Source: Batillaria attramentaria
Lineage: Eukaryota > Mollusca > Gastropoda > Batillariidae
Reading direction: 5' to 3'
NCBI GenBank assembly: GCA_018292915.2
Contig: JACVVK020000205.1
Location: 144,501-208,500 of the forward strand
DNA length: 64,000 nucleotides
Part shown: one piece after another, positions 18,601 to 51,786 of the stretch
Numbering within the stretch: the first letter of the stretch is position 1
Layout of the letters: each line of letters begins with the position of its first letter
Program-made: the position numbers and the translations under genes
Notes under the pieces: model-generated
The model's input: only the letters and a program-made list of their open reading frames with translations
Told to the model about the DNA's origin: nothing
The model's database searches: none

Positions 18601-21335
18601 TATGCTGTTAGCAGACATATATAATTATACATGCGTGCACTCAAGCTGTTCCACTCTCAGCTGCACAACGCATATATGTGCGGTGTCGAGGTTACTATTG
18701 TGTACCGTCTGTAGTGCTGTTAAGAGAACACAATTGAACAAGGAAGTTGAGGGTTTGGTGACAACCAGTTATGTTTTTGCTGATACCGGTTTGATTTTCT
18801 GATGAAGGTAGCTTCAACCAGGGTATGACTGGAAAAATTCACGAAAAATTGCATGATCACTTGTTCTGAAGACCTATTCAAACTCATGTAAGACATACCT
18901 TTTCATTGGTTGCTGGCAGCCACTGTGGACCAATCTTGGAGGACTTAGTGTCTGTGTTGTTGAAGATCAACCCATCACAGAGACCAAGCGCAGACCAGGT
19001 CCTCAATGTTCCAGCACTGCTGCCATATGTGAAGTCGTCCTACAGAAAGTGCATAAGACACAGAGACCAACGCCGTAGACAAAGAAGTGTGTCCAGCCAT
19101 CTTCATCAGCTTGTGCAAAGGACTCCTGACTCTCAAGGGGTAAACTTTTAGAATTTGTTGGCTGTGGTAAAAGCTAGCTCATAGTAATGTTGCGGTTGAC
19201 CGGGGCATCCCTTAGCGTTGCCGTGCTCGCCCCCATCATGGTCTTTATTTTTAGATTAAATTTTTAAAAATAAATAACGTCAAAAATGGTGCGTCGTCAG
19301 TGAGTTAATCAGTTAAAGAAAATCCCCCCCCCCCCCAAAAAAAAAAGGAAAAACAATTCCTCAGCTCTGCCAGCAACCTTTAAGATTTTCTGTGTTTTCT
19401 GTACGTCACTGCTGTCACCTCTGAGTGTCACTGATTTGACAGGTTGCAACTCATGAAGAATTGAATGGAAGACATGACATCCAAGTGACATATTTACAGA
19501 CATTTTGCACTTTTTCTTAGTGAAATATAGCATAGCTATACACACCATTGTTTGACATGTACATGTACAGACACATGTACGCGCCAGCTGTATTCTGAAA
19601 TTAGCTGATGCCAAGTTTACCTCATGATCTGCACAGGATCAGAAACCTCTGCCAAGCCATAAGACCTACAATGTGAAGAGCCCGCTCATGCGACACTTGT
19701 CAACTGCAACTCCGAAACTGAAGGCTGCCATCAAACGCCAGAGGGCTGTACATTCTGCCGATGCTGCATCAGTGGTGAAGAAACAACGAAAGGTAAAAGT
19801 GTTTTTCAATTGGGAGTTGTCAGGTTAGTTGGTGTTTTCTGCTTTGTGGCATTGTAGCCTTAGTGCATACTCGATGCTGCAGGAGGGGTAAACTTCAGTT
19901 TATGCTGATATTCGGGCTGAAAATGGGGTCGCAGTAATGATGCATTTAGCATTATTTTACTTTTCACTTTGCACAGGTATCTGAAGGAAAACTTTGCCAT
20001 GGAAGCCATTCACAAACTTGAGTGCACATATAGTTACTGCTCTGGCCAGTTGGCTGTACATGTATATTAAATATTTTCATATTGGACACAATGTTTATAA
20101 TTTACAAATGACTTGCATTTTGCGATAAAGCTGTTGATCTGGGGGGTTAAAAGTTAAACAAATAATATAATAGGCCATCCATATGGTTTAGTGGTTTTGC
20201 TGAACAGGTTCCTACGTAAATATGCATTTTAGTTCAGGCTGCTTTCCCATACTAATGAAACTGACTTGATCAAATCGAAAACATGATTTCACTTCTACAG
20301 GGAAGCCCACCGACGCTGGACCTTTTTCGCCAGGTGATGCAGAAACCTCAGCCTTGTTACAGTAGACATTATTCAGAGTTTGAAGATGAGATCAACCACC
20401 GCGGTGACGGTCCCAGCAGCTTGGATGAGGACAGCGATTGCAGTGACGAGGTGGATGATGTCTTTGATGATGGACCACCGCAGCTGGGGAACGACTGTGA
20501 GAAAATCAACCACCAGTCACCTGAACTCCAGACAGACACAGGTGACTTGGGATCACCACAAGTGAGGACCTGCATACGCAAGCAGCAAAACATTGTGAAG
20601 CATCCTGTGCTGAAGATTGAAAGCATGAAGCCTGGTCAAAATGTCAGCAGGAAAGGGACAAACAAGATCGATCACGGAGGTAGCTATAGCGGAAAAGAAT
20701 CAGAGCACGTTGCCAAGGACACAGAGCTTGAGGATGATGGAGTGCAGTTGTCGGATGTACCTGTTTGTGACAAGCAACCAGTGAAAACTTACCGTGACAA
20801 ATCCAGGCATGCATCATGTGGCTCCGAGGTGGGTAGGGAAGAGTCAGTGATAAATGTGGGCGCTGTTAAGACACCCTCTTCAAAACCGCCGCAATCCAGC
20901 TGTGGTGCAAACAGACCTCAAAGAGATGAAAGAAAGCAAAACATCATTGCGGTGAGCAAACAGCAGAACGTACAAGCACCGGCCTTGAGAGGTCACCCAG
21001 AGCAACGCAGAGTTGAAAACTCGGCCACGTACTCCGTCGAACAGCCAGGGCTGAAGGTTTACTCTTGCTCTTGTGAGAAAAATGGACCTCTTTCTTCTCA
21101 GCGGTGTGTGATACAGATTCTGTACAGGGCAGCAGCACTGAAACTGCATGAGGAGAAATCAGCCAAGCATGTCTTGTCAAAATTTCTTCATGATCACCTC
21201 GGTGCAAAACTTAGCCAACAGTTGTCTGCAGCTGTGAGGTCAGCTCTTGAGACAGGGGCAGACTATTCAGCACTAGAGCGCAGCATTGATAAAGAAAGCA
21301 AGGTTTATCTGCCTGTGGTTTTACAACTTTTATGA
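15652..21335 (+). CDS. NEK-family serine/threonine protein kinase
   Basis: Eight coding exons (15652-15910, 16333-16385, 16775-16847, 17120-17273, about 17593-17730, 18920-19139, 19637-19792, 20301-21335) give 695 residues in a continuous frame. The kinase domain is N-terminal: glycine loop [10 protein letters not shown], lysine K34 (AVLKEI), helix-C E52, HRDLKPQN (D129), DFG (D147) and [16 protein letters not shown], then [16 protein letters not shown] and a C-lobe ending [12 protein letters not shown]. The [21 protein letters not shown] and SPEICQ strings are typical of NEK1/3/4/5-type kinases. The C-terminal half is polar and acidic, with a conserved-looking final stretch. Family members act in cilia, centrosomes and cell-cycle control. 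Which NEK this is cannot be settled by eye. The exon 4/5 junction lacks a normal acceptor and has U12-like signals. AATAAA at 21646 probably ends the message. Confidence 0.87.
16465..16512 (-). mobile_element. short 3' tail of a non-LTR element or SINE
   Basis: Read on the minus strand, TAAGATTGTAAGGCACTTAG is followed by AGCTTGATCC and a GGTGCCCTATGAGTATTAT-like end. It matches the tail motif at 43442-43500 and resembles that at 59477-59536. It lies in the NEK intron between exons 2 and 3. Confidence 0.6.
17274..17592 (+). other. NEK intron 4 with U12-type splice signals
   Basis: The exon before it ends in the proline codon of QRQP. The next bases GTATCCTTT match the minor-spliceosome donor consensus RTATCCTTT exactly. 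Near the 3' end, CCCTTAAC (17574-17581) matches the U12 branch site, about 12 nt before the frame-predicted exon start at 17593. The acceptor dinucleotide there is not AG, so the exact junction is uncertain. Joining restores [12 protein letters not shown], the expected kinase sequence. Confidence 0.6.
17889..18215 (+). mobile_element. 5'-truncated non-LTR element, 3' end
   Basis: The frame starting at CTCTACCACGG encodes [20 protein letters not shown] followed by [16 protein letters not shown] and a stop, the typical C-terminus of a non-LTR ORF2. A 3' UTR and an (ATT)n tail follow. The copy at 57090-57435 is highly similar and begins at the same base. It lies in the NEK intron between exons 5 and 6. 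Confidence 0.8.
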
Positions 21336-21645
21336 CAAATAATTGACCTCCATGCGTTGTCTTTATAAATTGAAACCAAAGAAACTCTATGACAGAAGGT
21401 TGAAAATGGATACATGTGAATTCCTAATAGTGCTTATTCTTGTTTAACAAGGTGAAATCATTGCGTCTTAGATTGTGATTTTACATCGGAACTTCTAGTT
21501 CATTCAGCTGTTGATGTGCATGTTTGTAGTAGTAGAAGAAGTTTTGCTACAGGTATGTGACGAGTGATACTTTCCTCTTTGTGCAAACTGAAATGCTGTG
21601 TTTGCCTTTTACGCAAGTTGATATAATTTTGTAAAGTTGTTTGGT

Positions 21646-21651
21646 AATAAA
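21646..21651 (+). promoter_or_regulatory. poly(A) signal of the NEK-family gene
   Basis: AATAAA lies about 310 bp after the stop codon, the first canonical signal on this strand, with T-rich sequence following. Confidence 0.7.
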
Positions 21652-22770
21652 GACATTTTAGTTGTTAGGACCAGCTTATGTTTTTTTGTTTGTCTCTTAC
21701 TAGACTGTGGTGACTTGTCCTGAAAGAATTCTTTTGACTGCTTTGCTCATTGTCTTTTCAGTTTCACACACACTTGACAGTGTATTTGTAACTGTAAATT
21801 GTAAGGAACGACAGACAGTAACACGCCAAGGGCTATTTCACAGCTTTATTCCAGTTTCAAGTTTCATACACCAATACAGTGGTAAAATTCAGGCTGTTCT
21901 GACAACATTTACAGTTTCTCACTCATGCAGATTTCAAACTCTCAGACTGTCTGAAACTATGCTAATGCAGTTTCAAACCACACTCTAAAACTATCAATAT
22001 CATGCATGCCTTTCAAATCGGTCACAACTGGAGTGCACAGAACTATGTCCAACCCATGCCGTGCAGTGCTCTCTTGGAATCCACAAAACAGATCATAATT
22101 ATTGAAGTAGTATTAATAAATACATTAGTGTTATTCAAACAATGTTGACTAGTTTGCTGTAAATTGTAATAAGGAGGGAAGCCTTTATTTTTTTTGTGGG
22201 TCACCTGCAGACTGCACTACAACCAGCACAACAGAAGAAAGTAACTTTATTCTGAGAATTGTGTTGCTATGCACCCTTTAACAAGCAATTCTCTTGTAAA
22301 TTTTTTTTTTCAATATCATATATACAATTTGTTAAAAAGTAAAACACAAAAAACACTTTTAAGCCTGCGGACACCTTTCTGGTGTGACTGTGGGCATCTG
22401 GAATTCATGTAAACTATAAAGACAGCATATGTACTAGAAAGCAACAAGAATGTACTCAAGAAATTCCCAGTCCCAACTTGGTTGTAAAAAAAGTGTGGTG
22501 GACGGAGGGGGTATAGAGAGAGAAGAGAAAACTGAAAAGGGAAAATCAAGTGAAAATGAGAAAAGTGGTGTGACAATGCTGATACCATTAGCAGTTTTTT
22601 TTTCTGTGTTATTTTCCAAAACAGTACAACAGGCCAGCAGTATACCTCCATGACAAAATTAATTGTAACTTAAAAAAATTCTCAGTGCAATGACACCTTG
22701 ATGACACCTGCAATCAGCAAGCTACTTAATGTCATGACAATGGCTGAAAAATATGTCAGCAAAAATGCAT
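21652..22770. other. convergent junction and probable 3' UTR of the KLHDC10-like gene
   Basis: There is no coding signal. Minus-strand AATAAA candidates (TTTATT on the plus strand) are at 21845-21850 and 22184-22189 and could end the KLHDC10-like message. The stretch therefore holds the junction of two convergent transcripts. Confidence 0.5.
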
Positions 22771-23138
22771 GATAAGATCTTGTTTGTGGAAGAGCAAGTA
22801 CGTTTTGCTATCACATCCGCATAACACTGGTTCTTTCACTGCTGTGTGTTAAAAACAGATAAGGTTTCATGACCAACAGACTAAAATTAGTAAAAAAGCC
22901 TGTCACAGAAATCTGCTGGTATCCCATGCACAAGTCGCAGTTCCTTAGGATCCTCGATCTTGATAAGATCTTGTTTGTGAAAGAGCAAGTATGTTTTGCT
23001 ATCACATCCACATAACACCGGTTCTATCACTGCTGTGTGTTGAAAACAGATAAGGTTTCATGATCAACAGACTAAAAAAGCCTGTCGCAGAAATCTGCCG
23101 GTATCCCATGCACAAGTCGCAGTTCCTTAGGATCCTCG
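22771..23138. repeat. tandem duplication of the KLHDC10-like 3' end
   Basis: Units 22771-22956 and about 22962-23138 both begin GATAAGATCTTGTTTGTG and end TTCCTTAGGATCCTCG. They differ by about a dozen substitutions and a short indel. The upstream unit on the minus strand (22962-23138) supplies the real last codons and stop. The other is a 3'-UTR copy that still encodes the same ending, DPKELRLVHGIPADFCDRLF. Confidence 0.9.
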
Positions 23139-26100
23139 CGGTGCAGGTTTTTCCAAGACCTCGATAACACATCCCAGCACAGTTCCATCAGCTTCGGAAC
23201 TTGGAATGGGAGCCGATACCTGTACACCTTGTGAGATCGCCTGCCATCGAGGTGGACACCCCCATACAAGTACATGTGCATAGACGGAGAGATGGCTACC
23301 CTGTGAAAATACACAGGTTTCGGCAACCTTGTTGACAGTTTACGCCAAGTGAACGTGTTCAGGGAGAAGTGCCAGATGTCATCCAGTATATCAGTCTCTC
23401 TCACATCCGGGCCATAGTGCTGACCTCCGCAGATGTAGACGTCCCTGTAGACCTGGACAAGTCCGAAGCTGCTGCGAGGTTTCGGTGTGCCGAACTGGGG
23501 GTCAGGATGCGTTGTGTACTTTGTCCATGCATTGCGTGCATAGGAGTACCCATAGATAATGTCCACAGGTTGTGCCTTACGCAGACGTCCGCCTCCAAAG
23601 ATGTAGAAGCTGAAAAGGCATAACATAATGCATGAATTAGAAAGGAGACAAAGCACGAAGTCGAACTACTAGGAAGAGGGAGAAGGAGCGGAAAACTGCA
23701 CACATTATCAGTAATTTATAGACCCTTGTGTGTGCGCTGCAAATTTTTTTAAAGCACTATTGTGCATACATAAGTCAGTATGAAAGGCACAGATCTACAG
23801 ATGTAGAGCTATTTCGTTAAAATTTATAATTAATTACTTAAAACTACATTGAATCTATCTAGAACTTTTAAACAAAGAACTTAACGCTGAAGCTAAGAAT
23901 CACGGTTAACACCTACAGTTATACAAACACAGCACACTTATTATTAATGTCAAAATCTCTTTGTTGCTCATAAACGCAGCTGATCAAGGGTGGAATTTTA
24001 TAAAGAAGAATAGAAAGAAAAAAAAGGTCGCTACTGTCTATGGGGGACAATTCACGTGAAGCAGATAGTGATACGTCAGGGGTCGCGCTGGTTTTAAAAT
24101 TTTGCGTTTGCAAACGCAAGGGGTCTAGAAAAACGCGTATAGCAGGGAAAAAAATGCGTATGGCTGAGGTAACACTGCAATCACATCAGCGGTCACTGAA
24201 GTCAAACCCCCACAGGCCAAAACACTAGCGCTATTCACCTACCATACTAGAAGTACTACGATCTCCTTTCCCTTGCGGAGAAATATCGGGCTGCCGTTCT
24301 GCTTAAGACATCTTGGGCCATGGGATTCTCTAGATATTCTCTCAGGGATGGATTTACTCAAATATGCCAATGAGACATTGTCTCCTTGACCAGTCATTTT
24401 TATGAGACATTTTCATTTTCTATGAGACAATCAAGTTCACCCGCATCACTCTGTCACATGTCTGTGCCGAGAGCCTGTTCCTAAGTGCAGTGACGTTCAG
24501 GTTCTGAACGGAAAAGGTCCTCTCGATCGCAGAACTGAGAAAACTGATAACGCGACAATATTTTTTGCAACTCTTTTGAGCGAGAGTTCCTGGCAGCGCG
24601 CGCGGCGAGCGGGATAAGTAAGCCTCATCACTAATATTAGATTAGTGTAACAGACTCTATGACTGACACGGACAGCGCATCTCTGCTTCGCGTTGTCAAG
24701 TGCGCTTGTGGTGTCATGTTCGTGCGACATATCACATATGACGCATTTTGCGAAATTTCTATGCGACATTTTATCAGAATATGAGACATAGTCGCACGGC
24801 GCGCGAGAAAATCGATCCCTGTTCTCTACTTCAGTTGGTCGGCATCACCATGCTGTGCAACTGATGAAGTGATCAACTGGCGCCAAACTTTCCCACCGAA
24901 AAGATCGCCAGGGCTGATTGCTATTTTTAGCTCCAATCACCAACTGTTTTAGTTTACCAGCCCCCGTAGTGTAGTGGTTAGCACTTCGGACTATGGACCA
25001 GGAGACCCGGGTTTGAGTCCCAGCCGAGGCAAGCGGGATTTTTCCTACCCAGGGCAGCTCCTACCCAGAGCAGGTGTGCTATGGGCCCAATGGGGAGGCT
25101 GTTGCCACACAGCCGAGCTTCACCCACTTCACGGGTGTGACTTTGGGGGTGCTTCCCTTGGTATGACACGTCTTACTCTTATGATGTGGATGTTTACACC
25201 GCCGGCACCGCAGGTGCCGTAGTTCCCGGGCCTGGTTAATGCTGGACTATTTATGACAGGAAGCGTGGAATGTGGCCCTGTCCCGCAGTCCCAAACCACA
25301 GAGACCTCCATATAGCATCATCTTACCATCATTCTCATCTCCATCATCATGCATAATAAAAAAATTGCCCCAGCTTCCGAGCCCTTCGTGGATTCCACCC
25401 ATTACCTGGGAGGAACACCACTGGAGCCGGCAAAGAGTTGTGGCAGCCCCCCCCCCCCCCAAAGTTTTATTTTATATGACACCACACTTTGACGCTGTAC
25501 AGCCAATCAATGACTGCTTTACAATTTTCCCGTGCATCACCCCACCTCCACCTTCCCCCACCACCACCCACCCTCGCAGAGCAACTGACCCGATGACAGA
25601 AACAAAGCGAGAAGCTGATGTCAGCGAGTTAGCGACTCTGTCGGCACTCATGGGCCATCTCAAAATGCGTACGTACACGCATGGGCCTTTGTAAAATGCG
25701 TATGTCTGTTCCAAAATGCAACAAATACGCAATTTTTTTGCAATAAACGCGACCCCTGTACATGTAGTGAGAGATGACAAAATGTTCATCCTTAAGGTAC
25801 CTGTGTGCGTCCTTCACAATCTCCTGCTTGTAGCGACCTTTCGGTACTTCACCTGAAGGAACCAACACCTCCCAAATGAGAGTTCTTAGGTTCAAACGGT
25901 GCATGTCTGCCACTGCTTCGTTGTAAAAGCCGATGGCTCCTCCAAAAGTGTAGACGTAGTCTCCGTGAAATATAATACTTTGGCCATAGGCCCTAGGGGG
26001 TAAATTGTCTCCAGTGTCCTGATTATTGAAGACATTGGGGTTGGTTTCCATAACATCCCAAAACGCACCCGAGCCATCCGGCTTCACGTGGGCTATGTCA

Positions 26101-26474
26101 CAGACTTTCAGAGTGTTGCTGATAATGTGGCCGAAAGGATACGAAGTCCCCCCGAAGACGTAAATGCTGGTTCCGCGCATCACCATGCTAGAAGAGGCAC
26201 ACGTGTTGGGGCAACCTGCTGCTTCAATTTTTGACCATTGTCGGGTAGCAAAATTGAACTTCCAAAGCTCTTCTAAAACCGTCGGTCGTCCCTGTTGATT
26301 CAGCACGCGGCCCAAAGGGTTGTACCCACCCAAAATGTACAAGTTGGACTCATCTGATACCATCGAATGACCACTTCTTCCAGTGGGCTGTAAGTCTAGC
26401 AGGACCCGCGCACCTTCGCGTGGATAGATCAGTTCAAATTCTGATCTTCCAGTGTTTACATCTAGCGAAGACAT
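23072..26474 (-). CDS. KLHDC10: KLHDC10-like kelch-repeat protein
   Basis: Two coding exons (26474-25801 and 23609-23072) join in phase 2 to give 403 residues, close to vertebrate KLHDC10 (about 440). Six kelch blades are visible by their GG pairs: LYILGGYNP (49-50), IYVFGGTSYPFG (108-109), VYTFGGAIGF (178-179), FYIFGGG (230-231), VYICGGQHYG (286-287) and MYLYGGVHLD (341-342). Tryptophans follow at FATRQW, LRTLIWE, YARNAWTKY and LNTFTWRKL. The PKPVYFH segment and the tail VPKLMELCWDVLSRSW fit the KLHDC10 C-terminal Elongin-binding region. The family serves as substrate receptor of Cullin-2 E3 ligases. The ATG at 26474 has A at -3; no earlier in-frame ATG exists in this exon. The 2.2-kb intron is filled with nested repeats. 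The last codons lie in a tandem duplication. Confidence 0.85.
24343..24821. mobile_element. hAT-like MITE nested in the intron
   Basis: CAGGGATGGATTTACTC at the left and its inverted partner GAGAAAATCGATCCCTG at the right pair at 15 of 17 positions. TTCTCT flanks both ends (24337-24342 and 24822-24827). The interior has repeated ATGAGACAT/ATGCGACAT motifs. It has no ORF. Confidence 0.65.
24959..25455 (+). mobile_element. tRNA-derived SINE, family A
   Basis: The head has an A-box-like TAGTGTAGTGGTTAGC and a B-box-like GGGTTTGAGTCCC, then a conserved body with GTGCCGTAGTTCCCGGGCCT and ATCATGCATAATAAAA. It ends in GTTGTGGCAG and a C run. The copy at 60525-61023 is about 90 percent or more alike by eye. 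Despite the tRNA-like head it is not a tRNA gene. Confidence 0.88.
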
Positions 26475-27407
26475 TTTTTTTTTTCGAAACAGCTGGTCAG
26501 TTGGAGTAGTTGCCCTTGAAACTATTGTTGCACCCTGTCCTCCGCCGTAATACAACACGTCATTTCAGCAGCAGCCACTAAGGGTAGTCAGCTGCTGCGT
26601 CAGGTCTGATTGCGTCGTTATCTTGGCTTTGCATTCTCCGCCGCAGTCATTTGAAGGGAGAAGGTGCGGGTAGGTTGTAGTGTGGTGAAGGTGATTTGAT
26701 CAGAGGATTTATTGTGCACCAGTTTTGTCAGGAAACGGCTTATCTCAATTCAACGTTCCTCTAAAATAAATCTCAACCCTACCTTATTCAGACTTTTTGT
26801 GCACACGCACACGAGTGTTTCATATCAGTACGGCGGGGTGGGTGGGTTTTTACGTGTTTAACGTCCTTTTCCATCACGTGTGGGATATCAAAGACGGGGC
26901 AAAGAGAAAGAGGCCTGCACGTGACAAATATTTGGCCACAGCTGGGAGCTTTTTTTATATATATACACAGAGAATAAATCCATATACAGTCGTATCAGTG
27001 TTCCTTTCTTGTCCTAATCATACACATTTTGCCAATTCTTAAACATGTGAAACACCATTCGCGACCATCGTTCCCATCTTTACTACTGATAGACTCTGGC
27101 ATGGCCCGGTGAGATTCAGTGATAGTATCAAGATGGCTTTTTTCTCCAATGGTTTGCGTGACCTTTCCAACTGGCCTGTCATTTTATCAGGTGTATGTAG
27201 CCATAATTGTGTAACTAGCCGTGTGTATATTCTTGATGAAAATCACTGTACCCATTGTAAAACGGAGGGCACACTTGAAGACTGGCTTGAAGAAGCGCCA
27301 ACTGAGATGACAGACTATTGCAACGGAGTTTCCAGGAAAACGTAACTGTGCTAACGGCTGACTTATGTCCCTTACACGGCTCATTTCGACCACTTCCTTC
27401 AGCGAAA
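26475..27407. promoter_or_regulatory. divergent promoter region of KLHDC10-like and AGFG1-like genes
   Basis: The outward-facing start codons are 933 bp apart. The interval carries a partial SINE (26833-26953) and short ORFs without domains. No TATA box is obvious. Confidence 0.5.
26833..26953 (-). mobile_element. tRNA-derived SINE, family C, partial
   Basis: It keeps GTTTAACGTCCTTTTCCATC, the GGGATATCAAAGACGGGGCA body and ATATTTGGCCACAGCTGGGA but lacks the tRNA-like head. It sits in the intergenic promoter region. Confidence 0.75.
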
Positions 27408-48854
<21,447 letters not shown>

Positions 48855-49369
48855 CGACTTCCCTCTCGGACTTGTGGACTCGTCTTTTGCCAGCGCAACA
48901 ACGCTTCATCACCGTGCTTCGTGCCACGCACGCTCCTATGATCCTTGGAGGAGGAGAGTGAGCGGTATGCACAAGGATGTGCGTTGGTGAGGTCATTTGT
49001 AAGGATTTGGACAACACTTCTGGAGGCATTACCTACTCACAAACTGCAAATTCTGAATATGATCGGGGGTGGGGGGGGGGGGTATTCAGGACAGATCAAA
49101 ATGTCATCATCTGTGGGTCAGCTTCAGTATAACTCTCTCCCAGAAGTCTGGATTTGACCAATACTAGGGAACTCCGCAAGCACCAACGAAGTGCATTTTG
49201 TTTTGCGTTCGTTTTAACATGGCTGTAGAGGGCCTGGTCTCTCAACAACAAAAAAACAACAGCGGCTGTAGTGCAGGGAGGACCAAACGTGTAGGGACCC
49301 CATTAGCCACCTGGGCTATCGACCGTGTGAAAAGTGGGAGCCTGAATGTTTTTCTGATTGCCCAAAGCG

Positions 49370-49417
<48 letters not shown>

Positions 49418-51672
49418 GAACGCTAATGAAGGTAAAGGGTAACACATGGAACAAGTTACACAATTTATTGTTTCTGCATTGCCATGCGGCAGTGAGAGAA
49501 ACAAATCGGACGATGCCGAAGCCGTTCAGGCTAGGCTTTGCATGGTGAGTGCCACTGTCGGTCACATTAAACAGGAATTTTTTTTAATGCTACTTGGGGT
49601 AGGAGAAACATGAGGTCGGTTTGCCCAACGTGAGGTGACTGGCAAGAGCTTTTGGTCCTCCCTGCTTATGTTACTATTTCTCTTATTGTTTTTGTTGTTG
49701 TTGTCCCGCCTGCAAAACACTCATGAAATGAAGTGAAACGACATAAGAAACATTCGTGGTATTGATATTCCCATTTCTCTTTTTAATCATTTCGTTCTAC
49801 CTGCAAAACTTTAATGCAGTGATGTAGAACGAGAACAAAATCGAATTCATTGGTGCTTCTGAAGTTCATTTTTGTCATGGTCATGGCACTTGATTTTGAG
49901 AATAGCTCGAGTTGACACTTTTTACACTTTTCTTGAGCTATTTTGAAAAACAGAGTTGTGCCTAAATTCCACTACCTTGACGGAGGTATGTTTCTTTTGA
50001 CTGCCTTTTTGTTTCCGTGGTATTTCCATTGTCCGAAGCATTTGGTTGACTGCAGTACATTTTTACCAGATATTTTTGTGTCAGCCGCAGCACAAAATGG
50101 CAGTATGAAATTTGTGTAGGATTGGACAGATCAATTGACTGGAAATGACTGTGGTTCCCAGATAATTTATTGTGTGAATACGTCACTTTTGAATAGATGT
50201 AATCGAGACCATCTAAGTCACTGGCTTGGGTTGGGTCCATCTGCTCTGAATGACCCTGTGTGTTTGGTACTGTAACAAAATTTGGTGCCGATAAAAGTAT
50301 TGAGTTGTTCGATCTTTCTGAAACGCAGAGAGACAAATCACCTCACACACTCGCTTCCTTGTATCGTACAGTGAATGATGGTGTGCGAGTGTACAGTGCT
50401 GTTTGACCACTTCAGGCGAGTAGTGAAGAGTGATGAAGCCTTGTGATACATGCAGAGAACAACATCAGGGGAGGAGGGCTGGGAGGGGGGGTTGGGGGGT
50501 TGGGATTGATTGAGAGCTTGGCGGAAAGGCTACTGAGACGTTGCATTTAGCGTAGCATTGAGCTAACACATCACCCAATAGTGCGGGATTTGCAGGTCAA
50601 GTGGAGCTTGTTAAACTATGTTAGGTGTTTTGGAGGCTTTTTTTCCCTGCTGCTTGTATTGCTGTGGAGGGGTGAGTGAAATACGTGATATTTGTGGTTT
50701 TGGGTGGTTATGCACATCTGGGAGGTTTCATTCATCTCAAACAGAAGAGCAGGGCTTCGGTCATAAACCGAAGTGAAATCTCTTTTGAAATGTCCCAATT
50801 ACTTTCTTACCAAGACGTATATCTGTCCTATAAGTTCTGTGCCACAGTGTACAATATTCAGGACAAATGTCCTATCCTTTCACTGTCAGCCAGGGCATTT
50901 TGTCCTGTTACAGTTCCCATGGATGCGAAGACGTGAAACAGCTTTGCCAGTCACGTTGCATGTGGAAATAGTTTGCTGCATCTGAAAAATCTGATAGAAA
51001 ACAACAGAGAGGTCATTTTGGGGGGCCTGTACCAAGGACAGTGTGTTTTAAATTTGTACCCAGGTGAAATGCTGTGCATTTTGCCTACTTGTGTCATTTG
51101 TCCGCAGAGAATGAGCACTTGAATTACCTTCATCTTGCTTCAATACATGCAGTTGAATGCCGTGTTAAATGGCTTCTCCTCAGCATTGGCAGAGGTGTGC
51201 TGATGTAAAATTCTTCCTTTTCACAGATGATACATGTACATAGTTGTCGTGGGGTATTGTTTTTGCCTGTGCTCGCTTCACTGATGAATGCATGCCTGCC
51301 GTAAATCTACCAGTGCTATGTGTGTTGCAAGTTCGTAAACTGTAGCGTGAAAATAGTGTTGCTCGACTACTTCATTCGGACTTTCAGGAATTTGTGAACC
51401 TGATGATTGTTATTTCTGACTTGCTACTTTTAGTGTTAGTTGCCTGTTCGCAGTCATTGGCATTTCAAGCGTGTATATAGATGTACAAGATTTTCGGGGG
51501 AGGAGGAGTAGAGGGTTGTATTGCTTTTGGTGGAGAGTCTGCCCGTGTGAACGTCGTACGCGCTTGTCAGTTGATGAAGAAATATACTCCGCCACCAAAA
51601 ACCACTTGTTTTTTTTCTCAGTAATTGAACTGTACAATTAAGTAAATGTATATCAGAAAATGTACATTCCTC

Positions 51673-51717
<45 letters not shown>

Positions 51718-51754
51718 TCAGGTGGGGGGGTTCAAGTGTATGCAAAGAGTGACA

Positions 51755-51786
<32 letters not shown>

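Larger units (their letters stand above)
24077..25758. mobile_element. hAT-like non-autonomous element interrupted by two later insertions
   Basis: The left end CAGGGGTCGCG (24077) and the right end CGCGACCCCTG (25758) are inverted. Both run inward into TTGCGT-rich sequence (TTTGCGTTTGC on the left, ATACGCATTTT and AATACGCAAT on the right). A CAGGGGT terminus is typical of hAT elements. The flanking 8-bp duplications do not match cleanly, so the boundaries are tentative. The inside holds a second inverted-repeat element and a SINE, leaving about 700 bp of its own sequence. Confidence 0.55.
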
